From positions 1 to 64,000 of the forward strand of contig NZ_JARBUT010000016.1 in the NCBI RefSeq assembly GCF_028882275.1: a stretch of 64,000 bases of DNA, given 5' to 3'. A program made the translations under genes and the position numbers. This document shows positions 53,625 through 61,661 of the stretch, in pieces; the first letter of the stretch is position 1, and each line of letters begins with the position of its first letter. The DNA is from Nocardiopsis sp. N85. Lineage in GTDB: Bacteria > Actinomycetota > Actinomycetes > Streptosporangiales > Streptosporangiaceae. Under the pieces are notes generated by a model. That model ran no database searches, had not been told where the DNA came from, and saw only the letters and a list, made by a program, of their open reading frames with translations.

Positions 53625-54887
53625 GTGGCGAACGCGTTGAACTCGAAGACAGAACCCCGCGATCCAGGTGACGACGACGCCGAGAAGGCGCCCCTGTTGC
53701 GGGAACCGCGCGAAGGCCTGCCGGAGGTCACCTCCGACGATGACGCCCTGGCCGGAGTGATCGCCGCCCTCGCCGCCGGCAGCGGACCGATCGCGGTCGA
53801 TGCCGAGCGCGCGTCGGGGTACCGCTACGGGCAACGCGCCTACCTGGTCCAGTTGCGCCGGGAGGGGGCGGGGTCGGCGTTGATCGACCCGATCGCCTGC
53901 CCGGACCTGAGCGGGCTGGACGACGCCGTGCGGGACATCGAGGTGGTGCTGCACGCGGCCCACCAGGACCTGCCGTGCCTGACCGAGGTCAACCTGCGAC
54001 CGCGCCGGTTGTTCGACACCGAGCTGGCCGGCAGGCTGCTGGGCTACCAGCGCGTGGGGCTGGGTTTCATGGTGGAGCGGATGCTCAACGTGCGCCTGGC
54101 CAAGGAGCACTCGGCCGTCGACTGGTCGCAGCGTCCCCTGCCCGAGGACTGGTTGCGGTACGCGGCGTTGGACGTGGAGATCCTCATCGAGCTCCGAGAC
54201 GCCCTGGAGGTGGAGCTGGAGGAGGCGGGGAAACTGGAGTGGGCCCTGGAGGAGTTCTCCTCGGTGCTGGCCGCCCCGCCCAAGGAGCCGCGTCCGGATC
54301 CGTGGCGTCGTACCTCGGGCATCCACCGGGTGCGCAATCAGCGTTCCCTGGCCGCAGTGCGGGAGCTGTGGTACGAGCGCGACCGCATCGCGCAGGAGCG
54401 GGACATCTCGCCCGGGCGGGTGCTGCCGGACGCCGCGATCGTGGAGGCCGCGGCCACCATGCCGCGCACCACGACCGACCTGACCAGGATCCGCCAGTTC
54501 GGGATCAAGCTGGCGCGGCGGTACGTGAGCACGTGGATGCAGGCGATCGACCGGGTCCGGGAGTTGGAGCAGTCGGACCTGCCCCGCCCCAACGCCCCCG
54601 GAGACGGTCCGCCGCCGGTCAACCGGTGGGCCGACCGCGCCCCGGAGGCGGCGCGCCGACTGGAGGCGGCACGGGCGACGGTGACGGGCATCGCGGAGGA
54701 CGTGGTGATGCCGACCGAGAACCTGCTGTTGCCCGACACCGTGCGCAGGCTGGCGTGGGCGCCGCCCGCGACGGTGGACCCGGACTCCATCGGGGTGTTC
54801 CTGCGCGAGCGCGGGGCCCGGGAGTGGCAGATCGGACTGACCGCGGAACCCCTGGCGAGGTCCCTGAAATCAGCAGAAGAGGGGTAA
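53625..54887 (+). CDS. ribonuclease D-like 3'-5' exonuclease
   Basis: A 420-aa DEDD-family nuclease with an HRDC domain. Exo I is VDAERASGYRYG (Asp-Glu), exo II is HAAHQDL, and exo III is WLRYAALDVEILIEL with the Tyr/Asp pair. The HRDC region lies at about 225-300 (SLAAVRELWYERDRIAQERD). It trims stable RNA 3' ends. The GTG at 53625 has no Shine-Dalgarno but a TACCGT -10 just upstream, suggesting leaderless translation. A GGGTAAA-CC-TTTACCC palindrome (54882-54897) straddles its stop. Confidence 0.9.
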   Translation: MANALNSKTEPRDPGDDDAEKAPLLREPREGLPEVTSDDDALAGVIAALAAGSGPIAVDAERASGYRYGQRAYLVQLRREGAGSALIDPIACPDLSGLDDAVRDIEVVLHAAHQDLPCLTEVNLRPRRLFDTELAGRLLGYQRVGLGFMVERMLNVRLAKEHSAVDWSQRPLPEDWLRYAALDVEILIELRDALEVELEEAGKLEWALEEFSSVLAAPPKEPRPDPWRRTSGIHRVRNQRSLAAVRELWYERDRIAQERDISPGRVLPDAAIVEAAATMPRTTTDLTRIRQFGIKLARRYVSTWMQAIDRVRELEQSDLPRPNAPGDGPPPVNRWADRAPEAARRLEAARATVTGIAEDVVMPTENLLLPDTVRRLAWAPPATVDPDSIGVFLRERGAREWQIGLTAEPLARSLKSAEEG

Positions 54888-55124
54888 ACCTTTACCCACT
54901 TCAAACGTCCCGAATCCCATGTGTCCGAAGTCACTATGCATCCAGAGGTCAAACCGCCTGTTCCATCACCTCGTGTCCGATTAAGTTATGGAAACGTGCC
55001 CTGGAACTTCCAGGTTCCGTGACCTCTTGACGGGTGAGAGGGAACATTGCGACGGTGTGAGTGCACACCGGGAGCACCGGTGGTCCGATCCGGGGTGCGA
55101 CGAGGATGCGATCAGGGAAATAGG
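54888..55124. promoter_or_regulatory. intergenic region with inverted repeats before the TPR gene
   Basis: This 237-bp AT-richer stretch contains CCTGGAA-C-TTCCAGG at 55000-55014, a perfect 7-bp-arm palindrome. AGAGGTCA (54944-54951) and its inverse TGACCTCT (55020-55027) surround it. The RNA could fold into a branched structure upstream of the TPR gene. No gene is seen in it. Confidence 0.4.
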
Positions 55125-56153
55125 GTGAGTCTGCTGTCGTTCTGGCGTTCGCTGCTGGGCGGAACCGGGCGGGCGCGCGTGAACCGGGCGCGTGCCGCCG
55201 ACGAGGTCGTCCCCTCGCTCGACGAGTCCGTGCCCGTGCCCGAGACACCCGACCGGGTCGTGGTGGAACCCTCCGTTCCCCTCCCTTCGCGGGTCCCGGC
55301 CACGGCGGGCGTGATGAGCGATCCGATCCCCGTGGCGGCGCTCGCGCCGGTGTTCGACTCCTCCCCGCCCGCGTCCACCGCGGGGATGCGAGCGGCCTCA
55401 CTGGAGCGCACCCTGCGGTCCCTCGTGGAGCGGCTGGGCACCGAACACCCCGACACCATCACCGCCCGCAACAATCTGGCGACCAAGTACGCGCAGATGG
55501 GCCGCCGCCAGGCCGCCGTGCAGCAGTTCGAGCTGACGCTGGCCGAGGCCATCGCGGTCTTCGGCACCGAGCACCCCCGGACCGAGATCATCCGCGAGAA
55601 CCTGGCCTGGGCCTATGAGGACGCCGGGCGGCCCGCCGACGCCGCCTCGCAGTGGGAGGTCCTGCTGCGCGACCGGGAGGGCGCCTTCGGCCCCTCCGAC
55701 GAGGACACCGTGGAGGCGCGCACCCGGCTGGCCGTGTGCTACCGGCGCAGCGGCCGACTGGACGCGGCCATGGCCCACTACGAGCGGGCCCTGGAGGACG
55801 TGACCGGCGCGGAGCGCTGCGAGGACCTGCGGCTGGGGCTGAGCGCGGCGCAGAGCATGGCGGGCCGCTACGACGACGCCGTCCGCCAGTTGCGCATGGT
55901 GCTGTCCGCCCGACGCCGTCGGATCGGCAAGGGTCACCTGGACACCCTGACCGTGCACCACCGGCTGGGCCGCGCCTACACCCAGGCGGGCCGCACGGAG
56001 GAGGCCGTGGAGACGCTGCGCGAGGCCTACCGGTCCGCGCTCAACTCCTCGGGCGACCCCGAGGTGCGCCGGCTGACCCTGCGGCTGCGCCGCGACCTGG
56101 CGGGCGCCTACAGCGCGGCGGGCCGGCACCGCGAGGCCGACGCGCTGTTCTGA
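55125..56153 (+). CDS. tetratricopeptide-repeat protein
   Basis: A 342-aa protein. The first 110 residues are low-complexity and Pro/Val-rich. From about 115 there are five to six TPR units of the kinesin-light-chain/NB-ARC type, marked by LGTEHPDTITARNNLA, GTEHPRTEIIRENLAWAYEDAG and GHLDTLTVHHRLGRAYTQAG. It is probably a protein-interaction scaffold; no catalytic domain is attached. GTG at 55125 with AGGGAAA upstream. Followed by a perfect 16-bp terminator. Confidence 0.8.
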   Translation: MSLLSFWRSLLGGTGRARVNRARAADEVVPSLDESVPVPETPDRVVVEPSVPLPSRVPATAGVMSDPIPVAALAPVFDSSPPASTAGMRAASLERTLRSLVERLGTEHPDTITARNNLATKYAQMGRRQAAVQQFELTLAEAIAVFGTEHPRTEIIRENLAWAYEDAGRPADAASQWEVLLRDREGAFGPSDEDTVEARTRLAVCYRRSGRLDAAMAHYERALEDVTGAERCEDLRLGLSAAQSMAGRYDDAVRQLRMVLSARRRRIGKGHLDTLTVHHRLGRAYTQAGRTEEAVETLREAYRSALNSSGDPEVRRLTLRLRRDLAGAYSAAGRHREADALF

Positions 56154-56199
56154 CCGGTCGTCGCCCTCCGGGCCTTCGATCGCACCGCACCGTCCGCCG

Positions 56200-56235
56200 C
56201 TCCGGGCCGGGACCCCCTCGGGTCCCGGCCCGGAG
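56200..56235 (+). terminator. terminator after the TPR gene
   Basis: A perfect 16-bp stem (56200-56215 with 56220-56235) with a CCTC loop. The rest of the 467-bp gap 56154-56620 is very GC-rich and shows no gene until the fadA promoter region. Confidence 0.7.
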
Positions 56236-56558
56236 GCGTGTCGTGCGCCCGTACCGCGCGGTGCGGCCGGGGCGGGACGACGGGCGAGGACGCGCCGAAG
56301 GGCGGGAGTCGTGGGAGCGGCCGGAGCGGGACGCGCCCCGGACGTCGACGCCCGCCCGGCGAGGACCGCGCCCTCCCCCGTCCGGGGCGGCGTCCGTTAC
56401 ATACTCGAACCCGCCCCGGTGTCCGCCGGGGCGGGAGCGCCTCGCGTTCGCGCACGTCGCACCGGTGGTGACGCCCACCGGGGACCGGGGACGGCAGCGA
56501 GGACCGACACCCCCGGGAAATCCGCGCGACAACGCCGGGCCCGGCGCTCGCACAATTT

Positions 56559-56574
56559 GTTACTGACGAGTAGC
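56559..56574 (+). promoter_or_regulatory. candidate fatty-acid-responsive operator and -10 upstream of fadA
   Basis: GTTACTGACGAGTAGC contains the inverted repeat TACT-GACG-AGTA (one mismatch in the outer base). TAGCAT (56571-56576) fits a TANNNT -10 overlapped by it. Palindromes of this TTACTNNNNAGTAA type are seen before beta-oxidation genes in other actinobacteria. Repression by a TetR-like acyl-CoA sensor is plausible. Confidence 0.5.
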
Positions 56575-56620
56575 ATGGGCTTGACAGTCCATCCCACGCT
56601 TTGGAGAAGGAGGGGCCATC

Positions 56621-57820
56621 GTGCCGCGAACCGCCCGCGATGTCGTATTCGTCGACGGGGTCCGTACCCCGTTCGGCAAGTCAGGCAAGGGCCTCTACGC
56701 CGAGACGCGCGCCGACGACATGGTCGTCCGCGTCATTCGCGAACTGATGCGCCGCAACCCGGATCTGCCCCCGGAGCGCATCGACGAGGTGGCCATCGCC
56801 GCCACCACCCAGATCGGCGATCAGGGCCTGACCATCGGGCGTACCGCCGCGATCCTGGCCGGGCTGCCGCGCAGCGTCCCCGGCTACGCCATCGACCGCA
56901 TGTGCGCCGGCGCGCTCACCGCCGTGACCACCTCCGGCGCGGGCATCGCCTTCGGCGCCTACGACGTGGTCATCGCCGGCGGCGTCGAGCACATGGGCCG
57001 ACACCCCATGGGCGAGGGCGTCGACCCCAACCCGCGCTTCCTCTCCGAGAAGCTGGTCGACCCGACCGCGCTGGTCATGGGCAACACCGCCGAGAACCTG
57101 CACGACCGGTACCCCTCCATCACCAAGGAGCGCGCGGACGCCTACGCGGTGCGCAGCCAGGAGAAGGTCGCCAAGGCCTACGCCGACGGCAAGATCCAGC
57201 CCGACCTGGTCGAGGTCGTGGTCCGCTCCCTGGAGCAGGGTTACGGTCTGGCCACCAAGGACGAGCCGCCGCGGCCGGGCACCACCATGGAGTCCCTGGC
57301 CGGCCTCAAGACCCCCTTCCGCGCGCACGGCAACGTGACCCCCGGTAACGCCGCGGGACTCAACGACGGTGCCACCGGCGCCATCCTGGCCGCCGAAGAG
57401 GTCGCGCGGGAGCTGGGCCTGAGCGCCAGGATGCGCCTGGTCGACTTCTCCTTCGCCGGTGTCGAGCCCGAGGTCATGGGTGTCGGCCCGGTTCCGGCCA
57501 CCGAGAAGCTGCTGGCCCGTCAGGGTATCTCGATGGACGAGATCGGCCTCATCGAGATCAACGAGGCCTTCGCCGTCCAGGTGCTCGCCTTCCTGGAGCA
57601 CTTCGGCATCGCCGACGACGACGCCCGCGTCAACCCGTGGGGCGGCGCGATCGCGCTGGGCCACCCGCTGGCCTCCTCCGGCGTGCGTCTGATGATGCAG
57701 CTCGCGCGCCAGTTCGCCGAGCGTCCCGACGTCCGCTACGGCATCACCACCATGTGCGTCGGTATGGGCATGGGCGGCACCGTGCTCTGGGAGAACACCA
57801 ACTACGAGGGGGGCAAGTGA
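56621..57820 (+). CDS. fadA: acetyl-CoA acyltransferase (3-ketoacyl-CoA thiolase, FadA)
   Basis: A 399-aa thiolase for the last beta-oxidation step. DRMCAGALTAV contains the acyl-enzyme Cys, and EINEAFAVQ, NPWGGAIALGHPLASSG (His) and the C-terminal TTMCVGMGMGGT (second Cys) complete the active site. GTG start with GAAGGAGGGG upstream. Its stop overlaps the GTG of fadB (57817-57820), so the two subunits of the trifunctional complex are coupled. Confidence 0.94.
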   Translation: MPRTARDVVFVDGVRTPFGKSGKGLYAETRADDMVVRVIRELMRRNPDLPPERIDEVAIAATTQIGDQGLTIGRTAAILAGLPRSVPGYAIDRMCAGALTAVTTSGAGIAFGAYDVVIAGGVEHMGRHPMGEGVDPNPRFLSEKLVDPTALVMGNTAENLHDRYPSITKERADAYAVRSQEKVAKAYADGKIQPDLVEVVVRSLEQGYGLATKDEPPRPGTTMESLAGLKTPFRAHGNVTPGNAAGLNDGATGAILAAEEVARELGLSARMRLVDFSFAGVEPEVMGVGPVPATEKLLARQGISMDEIGLIEINEAFAVQVLAFLEHFGIADDDARVNPWGGAIALGHPLASSGVRLMMQLARQFAERPDVRYGITTMCVGMGMGGTVLWENTNYEGGK

Positions 57821-59910
57821 GCACCGCGATCGACGAGGCGCGCGAGCTGTTCAAGGACGAGGTCGTCACCAAGGCGATCTCCCGGGACATCGAACTCCCC
57901 TACGGTGCCGGCACCGCCGTCCTGATCACCCTGGACAACGGGCACGACCACACCCGGCCCAACACCTTCGGCCCCGGCGGCCTGCTCAGCCTGGACGCCG
58001 CGATCGAGGCGGCCCGCGGCCGCAAGGACATCGTGGCGCTCGCGGTGACCGGCAAGCCGTTCATCTTCGCCGTCGGCGCCGACCTGAGCGGTGTCCCGGC
58101 CCTCCAGAACCGCGACCAGGCACTGGCCATCGGCAAGCTGGGCCACGACGTGTTCCGCAAGCTCGGCGAGCTGGACGTACCGACCTTCGCGCTGGTCAAC
58201 GGCGCGGCCATGGGCGGCGGTGTCGAGGTGGCCCTGCACTGCACCTACCGCACCATCTCCTCGGGCGTCCCGGCGCTGGCCCTGCCCGAGACCTTCCTGG
58301 GTCTGGTGCCCGGCTGGGGCGGCACCTACCTCCTGCCGAACCTGATCGGCGCGGAGAAGGCCCTCAAGGTCATCATCGAGAACCCGCTGGCCCAGAACAA
58401 GATGCTCAAGGGCGGGCAGGCGTTCGAGCTGGGCATCGCCGACGCGATGTTCGAGCCCGCCGACTTCGTCGAGGAGTCGCTGCGCTGGGTGGCCAAGGTC
58501 GTCAAGGGCGACGTCACCGTCGAGCGCCCCGAGGTCGACAAGGGCGAGGCCTGGGACAACGCGGTCAACATGGCCCGGTTCGTCGTCGAGGGCAAGCTGC
58601 ACGGCGCCGCCCCGGCCCCGGCCCGCGCCGTCGAGCTGGTCGCCGAGGCCAGGACGCGCACCCGTGACGAGGCCTTCGCCGCCGAGGACGAGGCGCTGGC
58701 CGACCTCATCATGAGCCCCGAGCTCAAGGCCGGGCTGTACGCCTTCGACCTGGTGCAGAAGCGCGCCAAGCGGCCCGCCGGCGCACCGGACAAGTCGCTG
58801 GCCCGCAAGGTCACCAAGGTCGGCGTCGTCGGCGCCGGTCTGATGGCCGGTCAGCTGGCCCTGCTGTTCGCCCGCCGCCTGGACGTGCCGGTCGTCATGA
58901 CCGACCTGGACCAGGACCGCCTGGACAAGGGCGTCGCCTACGTCCACGGCGAGGTCGACAAGCTCCTGAAGAAGGGGCGCGTCAACCAGGACAAGGCCAA
59001 CCACCTCAAGGCCCTGGTCACGGGTTCGCTGACCAAGGACGCCTTCGCGGACGCCGACTTCGTCATCGAGGCCGTGTTCGAGAGGATGGAGGTCAAGCAG
59101 CAGGTGTTCGCCGAGGTGGAGGCCGTGGTCTCCCCCGAGGCGATCCTGGCCACCAACACCTCCTCGCTGTCCATCACCGAGATGGCCTCGAAGCTGGAGC
59201 ACCCCGAGCGGGTCGTCGGCTTCCACTTCTTCAACCCCGTGGCCGTCCTGCCGCTGCTGGAGATCGTCCGCGGCGAGAAGACCGACGAGGTCGCCCTGGC
59301 CACGGCGTTCGCCACGGCCAAGAAGCTGAAGAAGACCGCCGTCCTGTGCAAGGACGCCCCGGCGTTCGTGGTCAACCGCCTGCTCACCCTGTTCATGGGC
59401 GAGGTCCTGGGCGCGGTGTCCGAGGGCACCGAGCCCGAGACCGCCGACCGCGCGGTGGCCCCGCTGGGTCTGCCGATGTCGCCTCTCATGCTGCTCCAGC
59501 TGGTCGGCCCGGCCGTCGCGCTGCACGTGTCGGAGACCCTGCACGAGGCGTTCCCGGAGCGGTTCGCGGTCTCCCCCGAGCTGGCCGAGGTCGTCAAGGC
59601 GGGCAAGACCGCGATCTTCGCGCCCGACTTCAGCATCGACCCCGAGGTCAAGAAGCTGCTCGTGGGCGGTGACGAGCCCTCCGCCGAGAGCGAGATCCTG
59701 GACCGGGCGCTGCGCGCGCTGGCCAAGGAGATCCGGATCATGTTGGACGAGGGTGTCGTGGCCGAGGCCGCCGACATCGACCTGTGCCTGATCACGGGTG
59801 CCGGCTGGCCGTTCCACACCGGTGGCATCACCCCCTACCTGGACAAGGTCGGGGTGTCCGAGGCCGTCAACGGCAAGCCCTTCCACGAGGGTGACCCGAA
59901 GGCCGTCTGA
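57817..59910 (+). CDS. fadB: fatty-acid oxidation complex alpha subunit (enoyl-CoA hydratase / 3-hydroxyacyl-CoA dehydrogenase)
   Basis: A 697-aa bifunctional enzyme. The N-terminal crotonase domain (about 1-300) has FAVGADLSG, GAAMGGGVEVALHC and LPETFLGLVPGWGGTYLLP with the two catalytic Glu residues. The NAD-binding dehydrogenase (about 335-515) starts with VGVVGAGLMAGQLA and includes the NTSSLSI and GFHFFNPV blocks. C-terminal dehydrogenase domain repeats follow. It is the hydratase/dehydrogenase partner of FadA. GTG at 57817 overlaps the fadA stop. A 14-bp terminator hairpin follows. Confidence 0.95.
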   Translation: MSTAIDEARELFKDEVVTKAISRDIELPYGAGTAVLITLDNGHDHTRPNTFGPGGLLSLDAAIEAARGRKDIVALAVTGKPFIFAVGADLSGVPALQNRDQALAIGKLGHDVFRKLGELDVPTFALVNGAAMGGGVEVALHCTYRTISSGVPALALPETFLGLVPGWGGTYLLPNLIGAEKALKVIIENPLAQNKMLKGGQAFELGIADAMFEPADFVEESLRWVAKVVKGDVTVERPEVDKGEAWDNAVNMARFVVEGKLHGAAPAPARAVELVAEARTRTRDEAFAAEDEALADLIMSPELKAGLYAFDLVQKRAKRPAGAPDKSLARKVTKVGVVGAGLMAGQLALLFARRLDVPVVMTDLDQDRLDKGVAYVHGEVDKLLKKGRVNQDKANHLKALVTGSLTKDAFADADFVIEAVFERMEVKQQVFAEVEAVVSPEAILATNTSSLSITEMASKLEHPERVVGFHFFNPVAVLPLLEIVRGEKTDEVALATAFATAKKLKKTAVLCKDAPAFVVNRLLTLFMGEVLGAVSEGTEPETADRAVAPLGLPMSPLMLLQLVGPAVALHVSETLHEAFPERFAVSPELAEVVKAGKTAIFAPDFSIDPEVKKLLVGGDEPSAESEILDRALRALAKEIRIMLDEGVVAEAADIDLCLITGAGWPFHTGGITPYLDKVGVSEAVNGKPFHEGDPKAV

Positions 59911-59937
59911 CCACGTGGGACCATCGTCCGACACGGC

Positions 59938-59971
59938 CGGGCCCGGCACCCTTCACGGGGTGCCGGGCCCG
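59938..59971. terminator. terminator between fadB and the epimerase gene
   Basis: A perfect 14-bp stem (59938-59951 with 59958-59971) with a 6-nt loop between convergent genes. Confidence 0.7.
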
Positions 59972-59983
59972 TTCCCGTGGGGG

Positions 59984-61075
59984 TCAGCGGGCGGATCCGG
60001 CCCGCATCGGACCGGTGGGCAGCATGCCGTGGCCCCGATACCAGGAGCCCATGGCGGTGATGGTCTCGGCGACGGAGCGGAACCCCACCCCGAGTTCGCC
60101 GCGGGCCAGGTCGGAGCTGATGTTGCGGGTGTCCCCCTCACGCAGGACCCGCACGCCCTCACGGGTGGCGGTCGGTTCCCCCCCGCTCAGCCGGGCCTGG
60201 AGTTCCATGAGTGCGGCGGCGGCCGTGGCCAGACCGGCGGGGACCGCCCGGGGCGGGCGGGCCCCGGTCTCGGCGGCGATCGCTTCGGTCAGCGCGGGCA
60301 GAGAGCGCTTCTCCCCCGCCACCACGTAGCGCTCGGAGGAGCCCACCCTGGCCGCGGCGACGCAGGCGTGGGCCACGTCACGGGCGTCCACCACGTAGTT
60401 GGACAGACGCGGAACGGCCCGGACCGTCCCCTTGGCCACATCGAGGAAGAGCCGGCCGGAGGAGGTCGGTCCGGCGTCCCCGGGCCCCCACATCCATCCG
60501 GGCAGGACCGTGGTGACCCGGGTGGAACCGGTCCGGCCCGAGCGGACCATCGCGGCCACCGCGCGGTCGGCGCGCACCTTGCTGGTGGGATAGGAATCCG
60601 ACACGGTCGGACGCGCGTACCTCTCCGGAGGCGGGGTGGACTCGTCGGCCGGGCGGTCGGGACCGCGCAGGGCGAGGGTGTTGATGGACCCCGTGTGCAC
60701 GAACACGGGGGTCCCCGCCGCGGCCGCGGCGCTCAGGACCAGCTCGGTCCCGTGCACGTTGATCTTCTCCAGGGGCTCGGTGAGTGTGGGGTCCTGGAAG
60801 TACTCGCGGAAGTAGGCCGCGGTGTGGAAGACCTCGTCCACCCCGGCCAGGTGCGACCGGTAGGTGTCGGGTTCGGTGATGTCCCCGGGGACCAGGCGCA
60901 GCCGAGGGTGGTCGGGCAGCAGCCGGCGGGCCCGGTCGACGTCCCGGACCAGGGCGACGACCTCCTGGTCGAGGTCGAGGAGGAACCGGACGATGTTGCC
61001 GCCCAGGAGGCCGGTGGCCCCGGTCACCAGGGACCTCTCCCTGTCCGGGAGTCGTGTCGCGTCGGTGTCCGCCAT
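59984..61075 (-). CDS. NAD-dependent epimerase/dihydroflavonol-reductase-like protein
   Basis: A 363-aa extended SDR. VTGATGLLGGNIVRFLL is the NAD(P) motif; HTGSINTLAL and YPTSK give the catalytic Ser/Thr and Tyr/Lys. It is related to HpnA/DFR-type reductases. The substrate is unknown. It is divergent from a MarR regulator with only 73 bp between them, so it is the probable MarR target and may detoxify an aldehyde or ketone. ATG at 61075; a TTG at 61090 is possible. Confidence 0.82.
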   Translation of the reverse strand: MADTDATRLPDRERSLVTGATGLLGGNIVRFLLDLDQEVVALVRDVDRARRLLPDHPRLRLVPGDITEPDTYRSHLAGVDEVFHTAAYFREYFQDPTLTEPLEKINVHGTELVLSAAAAAGTPVFVHTGSINTLALRGPDRPADESTPPPERYARPTVSDSYPTSKVRADRAVAAMVRSGRTGSTRVTTVLPGWMWGPGDAGPTSSGRLFLDVAKGTVRAVPRLSNYVVDARDVAHACVAAARVGSSERYVVAGEKRSLPALTEAIAAETGARPPRAVPAGLATAAAALMELQARLSGGEPTATREGVRVLREGDTRNISSDLARGELGVGFRSVAETITAMGSWYRGHGMLPTGPMRAGSAR

Positions 61076-61090
61076 GGTGTCACATCCCAA

Positions 61091-61134
61091 CTATCGTATA
61101 ATTTTTATATAATCTTTTTCGATGATTAATTTTT
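61091..61134. promoter_or_regulatory. AT-rich divergent promoter/operator of the MarR locus
   Basis: A 44-bp block of very low GC content in an otherwise GC-rich region, between the epimerase and MarR genes. TATAATTTTT (61097) and TATAATCTTT (61108) are direct repeats 11 bp apart, followed by TTAATTTTT (61126). TATAAT at 61108 may be a -10 for marR. The regulator probably binds here and represses both genes. Confidence 0.55.
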
Positions 61135-61148
61135 GAGGGTGATCGGGC

Positions 61149-61610
61149 ATGGAGAACGCGTCGGGGTGGGACACCCCCCTGTGGCAAACGACCGGCTTCC
61201 GATTGATCAAACTGGGTGAGCTGGTCCAGGCGGTCACCGCCGACATCTTCGACCCGCAGGAGATCTCCTCCCGGCAGTTCCACGTACTGGCCGCGGCGGA
61301 GGCGATGTCCGAGCCCTCGCAGAAGGAGCTGAGCCGTTCGCTGGGCGTGGATCCGAACGTGATGGTCGGTCTGATCGACGACCTGGAGTCGCAGGGGCTG
61401 GCCGTGCGCACGCGCAATCCGAAGGACCGGCGACGCTACATCGTGACGCCCACACCCGAGGCGTCGCTGCTGTTGCGGAAGGCCCGTGAGGCGATCGCCC
61501 TCGCCGAGGAGGAGTTCTTCTCCTCGCTCTCCAAGCAGGAGGTCCGGACCCTGCACGAGCTCTCGGGCCGGCTGCTCGACGCGCACCCCCGGGTCACCAA
61601 GTTCGAGTGA
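61149..61610 (+). CDS. MarR-family transcriptional regulator
   Basis: A 153-aa winged-helix dimer. QKELSRSLGVDPNVMVGLIDDLESQG is the recognition helix region, and the basic NPKDRRRYIV wing follows at about 95-104, as in phenolic-compound and oxidant sensors. It is divergent from the epimerase gene. The AT-rich 61091-61134 block is the likely operator. GAGGG ribosome binding site. A hairpin separates it from the convergent MMPL gene. Confidence 0.92.
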   Translation: MENASGWDTPLWQTTGFRLIKLGELVQAVTADIFDPQEISSRQFHVLAAAEAMSEPSQKELSRSLGVDPNVMVGLIDDLESQGLAVRTRNPKDRRRYIVTPTPEASLLLRKAREAIALAEEEFFSSLSKQEVRTLHELSGRLLDAHPRVTKFE

Positions 61611-61622
61611 ACCGGACGGGAG

Positions 61623-61655
61623 CCGCCGGGGATCGGGACGGACGATCCCCGGCGG
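61623..61655. terminator. terminator between marR and the MMPL gene
   Basis: A perfect 13-bp stem (61623-61635 with 61643-61655) with a 7-nt loop between convergent genes. Confidence 0.7.
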
Positions 61656-61661
61656 AACGCG

